64,000 nt of DNA from CAVWCW01 sp963753615 (lineage in GTDB: Bacteria > Pseudomonadota > Gammaproteobacteria > Chromatiales > Chromatiaceae), in NCBI GenBank assembly GCA_963753615.1, contig CAVWCW010000002.1, positions 1 through 64,000 on the forward strand. The letters run 5' to 3'. Numbering within the stretch: the stretch's first letter is position 1; each line of letters starts with the position of its first letter. A program made the translations under genes and the position numbers. Below, in pieces: positions 18,635-27,873 of the stretch. A model generated the notes under the pieces. That model was not told the DNA's origin and made no database searches. It saw nothing but the letters and a program-made list of their open reading frames with translations.

Positions 18635-20462
18635 GCGGCTTCTGCTTTCTTTGGGACCGGGGGGAGGTCTGGGATGGTCCGAGCCTCAAGCAGTTGGGCA
18701 GCCGCGCTTTGGACAGGCTAAGCCACCGCTATGCGCCGAATCGAATCGAAAAGGCGGGCGATGGCTGGTGGCTGGGTATTTGTCGCGGCGACGGAGAGCC
18801 CCGGGTCGCTGTCGCCGTCGACGAAGGATGCCAAACCTTCGTGTTGGTCGCAGGATGGGCTGAAAATTACGAGCAACTGGCAGCTGGGCTGGAGACACAC
18901 CAGTCCGGGTCCCGCGAGCTCGACGATGCGGACGCGCTACTGGCACTATTTCTGCGCGACGGGGTATCGGCGCTCGAGCACGTTTGCGGCCCGGCGGCCG
19001 TGATCGTCTGGGAACCTCGCTTGCCAAGGCTCACCGCCGTCAGAGATCGCCTTGGCGAGCGCGGTCTGAGTTTCGCCGATGGCCGCGGGTTGTTGGCACT
19101 AGCGTCTGAGGAAGCGGCCCTGTTCCGCCATCCCGCGGTGGCGCGAACGCCGGATCAGGGCTGGCTCGCCAGATTTTGCGCAAGACAGCCGTTACCGCCA
19201 GGGAGAACGGCGTTTCAGGATATCTCGGAGTTGGCTCCAGGGGAATGCGGCCAATGGCAACGCAGCAGCTCGCGCCGCTATCGGCTCCCGCTCGGGTTCC
19301 CTACCGAGTTGCGCCGGGACCTGCGATTGGAAACGGCCGTCGATGAATGGCGGAGTGCGCTGACGACAGGCTTGCCGTCCGCCGTTCGCCGAGGTCACGG
19401 CTTCGGTCTAATGCTGAGCGGGGGGATGGATTCGGCGACCGCAGCAGCGCTTTGCGTCCCCGCGATCCGATCGAGTGGGCGGCGTGTGGCCGCCTATTGC
19501 TGGCGATTCGCGCGCTATCCAGAAGCTGACGAGAGCCTGGTTATCGAGGCTACGGCCAAGCACCTTGGGATTGACGTTCACTGGCTGTCGGGCGATGAGT
19601 ACCACCCGGTGCCGAACCCCGAGACTTGGCCGCTGTGCCCCAACCTCCCACAGCTGAATCCTTTTCTCCCACTGAACTGTGCCGTCTACACTGCGGCCCG
19701 TTCTGACGGGTGCGATGTCCTAATCAATGGTCATCTCGGTGACTACCTCTATCCTCACCGGTTTCATGGTCTGGCGGATGCGGTGCATCTGCGGGACCTG
19801 CGTCAGGCCGGACGAGAGCTATATCGTCTGGTCCGCCGCGAAGACTCGGTGCGGTGGTGGCGCGTGCCGGAGATTCGCGACCTCCTTAAGCGGTTTCTCC
19901 GCACCAAGAGGCGTCCCGGTGCTCCCGCCTTTTTGACCAGTCGAGCCGCGGAGGGATTCAGGGACGTTGCGGAGTGGCCGCCAGATCTGGACCAGGTACC
20001 GCACCCCCGCAATGGTCCGAACTGTTCGGTACCATAAGCGCCATGGAGACAAAGGGAGAGCGTTACTATGCCGAGCGAGCGGGTGTGGAGCAGCGTCATC
20101 CGCTGCGTCATTGGCGGATCTTGTCATCGGTTCTTGCGCTGCCGAGCTTCCTGTTCTTTGAGGGGTCGAGGAGCAAGGTACTGACGCGATTGGCGATGAT
20201 TGGCCTCCTGCCGGAGCAAGTCCTGCGCTCTGGACCGGGTGGAAACCTGAACCAATTGTTTCTAGATGGCTTTTTTGCAGACGATGCACGTATCCTACGG
20301 GGGTTGCTTGCGAATCCAGGCGCCCTTTGGCCGGAGTTGATCCGTCACGAGTATGTCACCCAGGCGCTAGCGGCGGGTTGGAAATCGACGCCTCAGCAAC
20401 AGCGCGTTCTGCTTGCGGCTGCCGGAATTGAGTTATGGCGTCGCGCGCTCGAGCAGGCATGA
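18631..20462 (+). CDS. Asparagine-synthetase-like lasso cyclase, one frameshift
   Basis: Starts at ATG 18631, overlapping the kinase stop. The N-terminal domain resembles a class II glutamine amidotransferase fold (LDDADALLALFLRDGVSALE, ERGLSFADGRGLLALAS) but has Ser, not Cys, as residue 2, so it should not release ammonia from glutamine, as is usual in lasso cyclases. The synthetase domain carries the ATP-pyrophosphatase motif S-G-G-M-D-S at about residue 263, which would adenylate the ring Asp/Glu side chain. A frameshift at the C run near 20,005 splits the gene. The second frame holds 'QRHPLRHWRILSSVLALPSF' and 'LPEQVLRSGPGGNLNQLF', standard for the family C terminus. The repaired length is about 610 residues, normal for the family. 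The stop abuts an IS remnant. Confidence 0.8.
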
Positions 20463-21955
20463 AAGCGGAAGTTTGGCGAAAACGCGGTTATGGCTTTGGG
20501 GCAGGTGGATTTTCAGGGCTTGCTCGGGGCGTTGGGTTTTACCGGCCCGCAGCGCGCAGCCGCCCTGGGCTCGATCATTGGGCGTATGGCGGCGCCGGGC
20601 TCGGAGTTGGCCACCTATGGCTGGCTCGGCGAGCGCAGCGGCCTGGGGGAATTGCTGGACGTGGACTACGAGGCCATGAGCTTGTCCTCGCTGTACCTCA
20701 TCGCCGACCGGCTGATGGTCTCGAAGGCCGCGCTGGAGGCGGCGTTGTTCGATCGGGTGGCCGATCTGTTCGGGTTGTCGACAACCGTGACCCTGTATGA
20801 CCTGACCAACACCTATTTCGAAGGGGCGATGGCGGGCAATGCCAAGGCGAAGCGGGGGCATTCCAAAGAGAAGCGCAGTGATTGCCCCCTGCTCACGCTG
20901 GGGATGGTGCTCGACGGCAGCGGTTTCGTGCGCCGCTCGGAGGTGTTTGACGGCAATGTCAGCGAGGGCCAGACCCTGGAGCCGATGCTCGCCGGGCTCG
21001 ATGCGCCCGCGGGGGCGCTGGTGGTGATGGACCGCGGTGTGGCCACCGAGGCGAACCTGAGGTGGCTACGCCAGAACGGTTATCGCTACCTGGTGGTCAG
21101 TCGGGAACGCAGCCGTCGCTTCGATCCGCAAAAAGCCCGCACCATCGAGAATGCTTCAGGCGAGCGCCTGCACCTGGAGAAGACCAGGTCCGAGGACGGC
21201 AAAGAGGTCAAGCTGTACTGCCACTCCGAGCGCCGGGCCAAAAAGGAAGAAGGGATCAACGCGCGCTTTGCCCAGCGCTTTGAGGGCGAATTGGACAAAA
21301 TCGCCGAGGGCCTGGGCAAGCCCCGCACCACCAAGCGCATCGACAAGCTGTGGGAGCGCATCGGCCGACTCAAGGCCAAATCCCGGGGCATGGGGCAACA
21401 CTACCGGATCGAGTTGGTACCCGATGAAACCGGCGAGAACGCGGTGGCGCTCAGCTACCACCGCCAGCCCGTGGAGGGCAGCGCGCTCACCCATCCCGGC
21501 GTGTACTGCCTGCGCTCGAGCGAAACCGACTGGGACGAAGAAAAGCTGTGGCGCACCTACATCATGCTCACCGATCTGGAGGCGGTGTTCCGCAGCCTCA
21601 AATCCGAATTGGGCCTACGCCCGGTGTTTCACCACAAGGACGAACGCGCCGACGCTCACCTATTCATAACCGTGCTGGCCTACCAGTTTGTACAGATTCT
21701 CCGCCGGCGACTCAAAGCGCAGGACATTGACGGCAGTTGGCACACCCTGCGCCAGTGGCTCGGCGCCCAGGTGCGCGTCACCGCCGTGTTTCAACGTCCC
21801 GATGGGCATGCCCTGCACGTGCGCAAAGCGACCCGTCCCGAGGGGCGGCACCTGGACATCTGCCAGGCGCTCGGCATCGACACCCAACCGGGAGGCATCG
21901 AAAAGCTCATCCACTGACGCTCAAATCCACAAAATCTTCACTTTGTAGTGCCACA
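20463..21955 (+). mobile_element. IS1634-type element, 5' truncated
   Basis: The element begins abruptly right after the cyclase stop: in frame with that stop the sequence reads KRKFGENAVMALGQVDF, which aligns by eye with an internal region of IS1634-type transposases, so the left end and about the first 90 codons are missing. The right boundary is placed near 21,955, shortly past the transposase stop, at CTTTGTAGTGCCACAC, which resembles the terminal repeat of this group. No matching left terminal repeat or target duplication is seen. Truncation probably came with a deletion that also removed DNA between the cyclase and the following gene. Confidence 0.65.
20490..21917 (+). CDS. IS1634-family transposase, N-terminally truncated
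   Basis: 475 codons from ATG 20490; the frame is open back to 20463. The DDE residues appear intact: Asp in 'VTLYDLTNTYFEG', Asp in 'LVVMDRGVATEANLRWLRQN', and Glu in 'FRSLKSELGLRPVFHHKDER'. Full-length members usually run to about 560 residues or more, so the N-terminal DNA-binding part is missing and the protein is probably inactive, although the catalytic core is undamaged. No frameshift is seen, in contrast to the cyclase next to it. Confidence 0.85.
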   Translation: MALGQVDFQGLLGALGFTGPQRAAALGSIIGRMAAPGSELATYGWLGERSGLGELLDVDYEAMSLSSLYLIADRLMVSKAALEAALFDRVADLFGLSTTVTLYDLTNTYFEGAMAGNAKAKRGHSKEKRSDCPLLTLGMVLDGSGFVRRSEVFDGNVSEGQTLEPMLAGLDAPAGALVVMDRGVATEANLRWLRQNGYRYLVVSRERSRRFDPQKARTIENASGERLHLEKTRSEDGKEVKLYCHSERRAKKEEGINARFAQRFEGELDKIAEGLGKPRTTKRIDKLWERIGRLKAKSRGMGQHYRIELVPDETGENAVALSYHRQPVEGSALTHPGVYCLRSSETDWDEEKLWRTYIMLTDLEAVFRSLKSELGLRPVFHHKDERADAHLFITVLAYQFVQILRRRLKAQDIDGSWHTLRQWLGAQVRVTAVFQRPDGHALHVRKATRPEGRHLDICQALGIDTQPGGIEKLIH

Positions 21956-22199
21956 CGACGATTCTATGGAGAATATCCAGCTGTTTTAACAGCAGAATTC
22001 AGTCAGACTGACAAATATGGGTTAGCCTGGCTGTCGCACCCCTGGCTGGTTCCTGCACGCCTGGGCTTGCTCTTCGCTCAAGCGGTAGCTACGGCTATCG
22101 ATTTCGCTCCAGAGCGGCGCCCAGCCGCACAGGCCCTGGAGCCAGAAACGCGATACCTGGTGAAATGTCCAGGCCAGTTCTTTTGCAGGCTGATTTGAC
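21956..22199. other. Non-coding remnant between IS and AsmA-like gene
   Basis: About 240 bases with no supported gene. One stretch can be read as an open tail with Ala/Arg-rich residues, but it has no start or recognisable motif. It may be debris of a gene destroyed with the IS left end. The only regulatory signal is a weak GACATG start context of the next gene. Confidence 0.3.
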
Positions 22200-24988
22200 A
22201 TGAAAAATAGGCTTATCCGAATAATCGGCGTGGTCGCGGTTTTAGAGATCGGCTACCTGGTGCTGATCAATCTCGCCTTGACCCTGCCGTTGACCCAGAC
22301 ACTGCTCAACCAGCTGAAGCCGGACAAGTTTTCAGTATCCTGGGATCGGGCCTGGTCCTGGTACCCTTTCCGCGTCCACGCTGAAGGCGTCTTCGTGAAC
22401 GGGCAAACCTCCTCGCAACAGTGGCAGGCGGAGGCCACACGCGCCTCCGCATCCGTGTCGTTGTTGCCGCTGCTCACCCGCACAGTAAAGATCAGCGGCG
22501 TGGATGCGGAAAATGCCGAGTTTCGTCTCCGGCCCCGGCCCAAGCCGGACAAGGACTATGCTCTGATCCGCGAATTTTTCCCGCCGATCGAGGGGCGCGA
22601 CCCCGACCTGCCCGCTGTCCCCAAGGTCCGCAAGCCGGGGACCGGGTGGACGATTGCGGCCGATGATATCCATGCCCGGGGGCAACATGCGGTATGGGTC
22701 TATCAGGTTCGCGCCACACTTCAGGGCGATCTCAGGGCGGATCTGTCCTATACCGGCCGTGGCGGCCCCTTTTCCCTTTCGCGTGGAAGAGCCGAGGTGG
22801 AGATCGCCTCTCTGGTGATCAACGACGAGGTTGCGGTGTCCCAAGCCGGCAGGGTTGCGGGAAGTTTCCAGATGGCGCCGTTCGTGCCTGCGGAGAACAA
22901 GGGAGTGAAGGCCTTGGGATTTCTGGCCGCGGACGCCGAGGTGGATATGCCGGTCGAGAGCCTGGACTTTCTCGACATCTACCTCGGACGGTTCAATGGG
23001 ATGGAGGTCGACGGTGTCGGAACCCTGAAAGGCCGGCTGCACTATGACCGGGGTAACCTGTCGCAGGGCACCGATTTGCTGGTTACGGCTTCCGAACTTG
23101 CCTTGAATGTCGATCGCTACAGGGTTCAGGGGACCGGAAGCATCCACGTCAAGGCGACGCCGTTGCAAGACGAGGTGATGGACGTCCAGATCCTGTTCGG
23201 CGCCCTTGACGCCTTCCATGGCGGTCAGCGGCAGGTCTTGTTCAGAGGTGACAACCTTTTGGTCGAGCTGCGAGGCAGCAACCGGATTTTGAACGATGAA
23301 AAGCGGGTGGCAGGCGGGGGGCGGGCCCTGATCAGGATTCCTGAAGCGGCGGTGCCCGACCTGGATGCCTACCAATACTTGCTTCCCGATCGGTGGCCGG
23401 TCCGGTTGCATGGGGGAACCGGCAAGCTTAAAGGGGAGGCGGAATTGTCGGCATCGGCTTTGAGCGCTGACCTCCATCTGTTCTCGGAAGACGCCGACCT
23501 GGCGCTGAAAGACTATCGTTTTGTTGCCAACCTGGAACTTGGCCTCAAGGCCCGGGGCGGAACCGACGATACCGCGCTGATAGACCTTTCCGGCACCTAT
23601 TTGACCCTGGATGACGCCCGGCTGGCCAGCGCCGAAGCGGGGCAGTCCAAACCATGGCAGGCCTCCCTTACCCTTTCCGAGGGGGCTCTCAGGGTACCGG
23701 TAGCCGGCGCCGAAGCAGAAAACCCGGGCTTCAGATACGCCATGAAGACCTTGAGTGAGCAGAATTTGCAGGAGATCCTGACGGAAATGGACGCCAAAAT
23801 TGACGCGGAATTACAGATTTCCGATCTGTCCTGGCTCAACCTGCTCCTCCAGAATCCGTTCGATCTGGCGGTTTTCGGTTCCGGGAAAGTCGAGTCCGAC
23901 CTCGATATCCAGTCCGGCTGGTTCGCGGCAGGCTCGGCGTTGAGCGTTCGCCCGCAGGATCTGCAGGTGCAATTTCTGGATTACCTTGCCGCGGGCGACG
24001 GCCGGATCGATCTGGCGGTGGCGCGGGGAGGGGAGGCGCCCGATTTGGTGCTCGAGGCGAGCCTCGCGGGGGGTAACCTTCGCCGTCGCGATGAAGAGGA
24101 ATCTGTGGTCGAAGCGGTTGAATTGGTTGTCGCGGCGGAAGCGCAGCAGGTGCGTATTGGCGAAGACGCCAGGGTATCGGCCATCGACCTGCGGATACCG
24201 ACTGCCCGGGTCAGCGACCTGTCGGTATACAACGGGTTTTTTCCCGAGCAGATGCCGGTGCGCCTGTCTGGGGGGGAGGCGAACCTAAGCGCAGATATCC
24301 ACTTGGAGCGGGAAACCGCCGGCGGATATCTGCGCTTTGAGACCAAAGGCCTGCGCAGCCAATTGGGTGAGCAGCAGTTGGCCGGCGAACTCAGCCTGGA
24401 CATCACCCTGACGGACGGGGTTCCTGCCAATATGGACTTCGATATTTCCGGCTCTTCGTTGCGCCTGGACGGGTTCAAGGTGGTCGGTGAGCATGCTCAG
24501 CATGATCGCCCGGGCTGGCAGGGCAGCGTAGATCTGCACAAAGGACGGGTGGTCTGGAAAAAGCCGATTCAGCTCGACCTGGAGGCTGGCATCGCAATGA
24601 ACGACTCTCGCCCGATCGTCGCGATTCTGGCCAACGAAAGGGGCAAGCACGGTTGGATCGAGAAGTTGCTGACGGTGCACGACGTTGAGGGGGAAGCGTC
24701 GCTTTCGGCAAAGTCCCGGCAACTGGTTATCGCCTACGCCTTCGCCGGAAGCGACAAGATCGATGTCGGCGCAAAGGGCTTGATCAATGACGATACCCGG
24801 GAGGGTATCTTTCTGGCCCGATATCGAAAGCTGCAGGGAATCCTGAAGTCCAAGGACGGGGACCGAAACTTCGACCTTATTCGTGCCCGGGAAAAGTTCG
24901 ACTCCTATATGCCGGGGGAAACCTCGTGGGGCTGGGGAACGGCGAATCGGCCCAGATGCCGGTGCCGCCAGGCTCAAACCCTGACTGA
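22200..24988 (+). CDS. AsmA-like/DUF748-type envelope protein, frameshift near the end
   Basis: Large protein (about 929 residues when repaired) with a single N-terminal transmembrane anchor (LIRIIGVVAVLEIGYLVLIN) followed by a long beta-rich periplasmic body, the design of AsmA/TamB-like proteins that span the periplasm and are linked to phospholipid traffic and outer-membrane integrity. Repeating blocks such as 'VKISGVDAENAEFRLRPRPK', 'LDIYLGRFNGMEVDGVGTLK' and 'IPTARVSDLSVYNGFFPEQM' support this. Near 24,915 a G run appears one base short. Restoring it gives 'PGGNLVGLGNGESAQMPV' and a stop TGA at 24986-24988; the frame as read overruns into a junk tail. The family assignment is by architecture, without a specific subfamily. 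Confidence 0.6.
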
Positions 24989-25085
24989 CGCATATTCCTG
25001 CGACGTCCCATCTTCCTGCAGGGTATGGGGCACTGGCGCGATGTTTTGGTTTAAGAGCACGGGGCTGGCCGGGACGCAGTACGCC

Positions 25086-26474
25086 TTATCGACCGTGCTC
25101 GGTTGCTGCCTGGGTGAGGCGCCGGTGTTGGCGCACCAGATTCCATCCGACCACCAACCAGGCGATCACCAACACCAGGGTGAAGACGAGAAACCCCTGG
25201 GTGGGTAACGTCAGCAACTGTACGCCAACCAGCACCGTGAGCGCGGCCAGCAGATCACCAATGCGGGCGAACAGGGTGTCGACGGTAGGCTTACCTTTGA
25301 ACTTGGTTTCCGAGGAGACCGGCAGCCAGACCAGATGCCGGGCGGTGTTGTTGATCGAGTAATCGGTGGCGTTTTCGGCGATTTTCATCACCTTGACCAT
25401 CGCCAACAACGGCACTACGGCCATTGCGGCGTATCCCAACAGGGCGATGGCGGGCATCAGCATCAGGACCGCCGAGAAGCCCCCGAACTTCAGCAGTCGC
25501 GAGGCGACAAACGCCTGGAGGAACAAGGCGACCGCGTTGACCCAGAAGAAGAAGTTGCCATAGAAGGCGGTCGTGCCGTCCTTTCTGAATTGATCCTGAG
25601 CGGCCTGCTCGGTGATGCCGGACGCCGCTGCCGCGTCGGTCAATGACTCCTGGACCACCCGATACAGGACGTTTTCACCGTTGGTATTGACCCAGTTCAT
25701 GAGCAGCGTGATCACGGCCACCGTTAACAGATACCGGTGGCTCAGAATAAGCCGCAACGCCCCTTGGCTGCGCTGACCGGGCGGGTTCACGGCTCGCTGC
25801 GGGACGCTGGAGCCCGATCCGGCCGGCCCGAGTCGGTCCGCGAGCCAGGTGAGGCCGATCGAGGCCAGGAGCGGTGCCATCGCGACCAGAAGCAAGGACT
25901 GCTTAACGACCGGCTCCGAAGCAACCAGAATCTGTGTCAGCCAGGAGCCGAAGACCGCGCCCGCCGTGGCACCGACGGCGACGAAGGGGATCAGGCGGCT
26001 GCCTTGCTCGCTGTTGTAGAGGTCCGCTGCAAAGGCCCAGAACTGCGCTACGACAAAGACCCCGAACATGCCGACCCAGAGGTAGAAGAGGATTCCCATC
26101 AACGGCAGCGGCCCGAACCAGAGGCCCGGCTGCAGGATCCAGAAAATCAGCATATTGGAGATGCAGAACAGGGTGGTCCAGGTAATCAGGGGCACACGGG
26201 GCAGCGCGGAGACCAGTTTGGCGTAGGCCGCGACAACGAACAGCAACAGTACGCCCTGACCGAAGCTCGAATAGGCCTTGAGCTCCATCTTGGACAGGCC
26301 CGGGATGTCGGAAACGGCGAGCCAGCCTTCGCGCAAGGGTTTGATCAGATAGTAGGCGCAGAGGATCAGAAACACATTGGCGAACATCAGCAGGGCGGTC
26401 CTGCCTTCGCCAGGCCGCAGATCGGTAAAGATCCGCAGCATCCGCTCGCCAGGGCTAAGCCTGACCGTATTCAT
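25086..26474 (-). CDS. Npt1/Npt2 (ATP/ADP translocase) family transporter
   Basis: Intact 462-residue membrane protein with about 12 hydrophobic segments and 'FTDLRPGEGRTALLMFANVF', 'YLIKPLREGWLAVSDIPG', 'FGVFVVAQFWAFAADLYNSE', 'SINNTARHLVWLPVSSETKF' and 'KPTVDTLFARIGDLLAAL'. These blocks mark the TlcA/Npt family, known for exchanging ATP, ADP or other nucleotides in Chlamydia and Rickettsia. Free-living members exist with unproven substrates. ATG at 26474 is preceded by GGGAG. It is the last gene of a three-gene minus-strand operon behind a serine hydrolase and an exported dikinase-like protein; that context suggests nucleotide movement across the inner membrane. Confidence 0.75.
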   Translation of the reverse strand: MNTVRLSPGERMLRIFTDLRPGEGRTALLMFANVFLILCAYYLIKPLREGWLAVSDIPGLSKMELKAYSSFGQGVLLLFVVAAYAKLVSALPRVPLITWTTLFCISNMLIFWILQPGLWFGPLPLMGILFYLWVGMFGVFVVAQFWAFAADLYNSEQGSRLIPFVAVGATAGAVFGSWLTQILVASEPVVKQSLLLVAMAPLLASIGLTWLADRLGPAGSGSSVPQRAVNPPGQRSQGALRLILSHRYLLTVAVITLLMNWVNTNGENVLYRVVQESLTDAAAASGITEQAAQDQFRKDGTTAFYGNFFFWVNAVALFLQAFVASRLLKFGGFSAVLMLMPAIALLGYAAMAVVPLLAMVKVMKIAENATDYSINNTARHLVWLPVSSETKFKGKPTVDTLFARIGDLLAALTVLVGVQLLTLPTQGFLVFTLVLVIAWLVVGWNLVRQHRRLTQAATEHGR

Positions 26475-26584
26475 TTCCCGTCACTCCCGCTCCGTGCTGC
26501 GGATCTCAACCCGGGGGCATTGCGACCCCCGACTCCCAATTGGCCGGGCTCGTCCAGCCAGGACCGGGCCCGACGCGGTGGCCG

Positions 26585-27866
26585 CTATGGATCTGCCTTC
26601 GGCGTTTCCGGGTGGCTCTTCTCCAGAATGCGCTGGATCTTGGTCGCCAGCGTCTGGTGCTCCACCGCCGAGTTCACGCGCAACACGTTGGAGGTCAGCA
26701 TCACCATGTAGCGCAGGCGCTGGTCTGGGGCCGGGCTCTCGACGATGGCGAACGAGTTCATGTAGTTTTTGACGTTGCCTTTGTATTTGCCGCACTTGAA
26801 ATCGGGCTCTTCCTTACAGCTGTAAAGCGAGCCGGATTTGAAATAGACGGCGGCATCCTTGAGCGCGGGGGATGAGGCGTAGCGGATGCGCCGCTCGGTA
26901 TTGTAGAGCAGCCGCTTGAGTTCACGGCTGGAGAACTCGTCCACCAGGCGCCCCTGCTCCATGCGCAAGCCGAATGTCATCAACGCCCTGGCGGTGGCGT
27001 AGCTGTTGCCCGGACCCTGAACCTTGGCTTTGCCGCCGCGGGTGAAAAAGCTACCCTGGCGAAAGTGTTCGAGGTCGAAGCCGTTGCGGGTCAGAGGCTC
27101 GTAGAAGGCCGTTTCGAACAGGGCGGTCAGTTCCTTTTTCGGTGTCTCATCGAAGAACCGCTGAATCTCCGCCTCGGGCGGCGGATAATCCCGGCCGAAC
27201 TGGCGCATCAGCATGGCTTCGCGCATCAGCATGGCGGCGGCGGAGTTGGAACTCGGGGACAGCATCCAGTCCAGGTACTCCCAGAGGGTCGCGCGGTCCC
27301 CCACCGCAATCGTGCTGCGCGTAGCTTCTGGGTATCCACGTCGGACTTGCGCACCGTGTGGTGATCGCGCTGCGAGAAGGCGTCCGCGGTGACGATGGTT
27401 TCCTGGAGCACGCGTTTGCGCTGCGCCGGGTCCGGCCAGGTATCGCCAAGGGCCTGAAATACCGCCAGTGCGACCACCAGCTTGCCGACGCTGCCCACGT
27501 TCTGTTTATGATCGCCGCGGTGTTCGGCGTAACGCGGGTGGTCCGGGTCCGACAAGTCCAACACAGCGATACCGTATTGCGGCGGCATGGTCGCCCAGCA
27601 GGGCTTGGATCTGCTGGCTGAATGCCGGGTCGGGCGGCGGAAGTTCGGGATGCGGGTAGTCGAGCAGCCGCAGATCCACCGATCGGTAGTCGGCAACAAG
27701 GCGCCGGCCGGTTGCTTGGGCCCCTGGATCTTGCCCTCATGCGCCAGGCGCGAGGCCTCCAGGCGGCGAATGCCCGTGTCCTCGTAGCCATCCAGGGGAT
27801 AGGCCGTAGGTCGGGACGGGGAGGCCGAGTCCCAGGGCCAGGCGAGCAGGGTGGATGTCTGATCAT
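26585..27866 (-). CDS. Serine hydrolase of the class A beta-lactamase fold, frameshifted
   Basis: Frames must be joined near 27,310, 27,600 and 27,700. The reconstruction has all three active-site marks of penicillin-binding/beta-lactamase-fold hydrolases: S-V-G-K (S-x-x-K) in 'KQNVGSVGKLVVALAVFQ', S-S-N in 'MLSPSSNSAAAMLM' (S-x-N), and K-S-G in 'AAVYFKSGSLYSCKEEPDF'. The Cys pair around 'SCKEEPDFKCGKYKG' suggests a disulfide and hence a periplasmic site. The likely start is ATG 27866, 8 bp after the dikinase-like gene, but the N terminus is uncertain because of the frameshifts. The substrate is unknown (peptidoglycan, ester or beta-lactam-like). Confidence 0.65.
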
Positions 27867-27873
27867 TGTGCGG

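Noticed and set aside
20400..20520. A fusion of cyclase and transposase
   Set aside because: They share a frame only by chance; a TGA at 20460-20462 separates them and the cyclase end looks complete.
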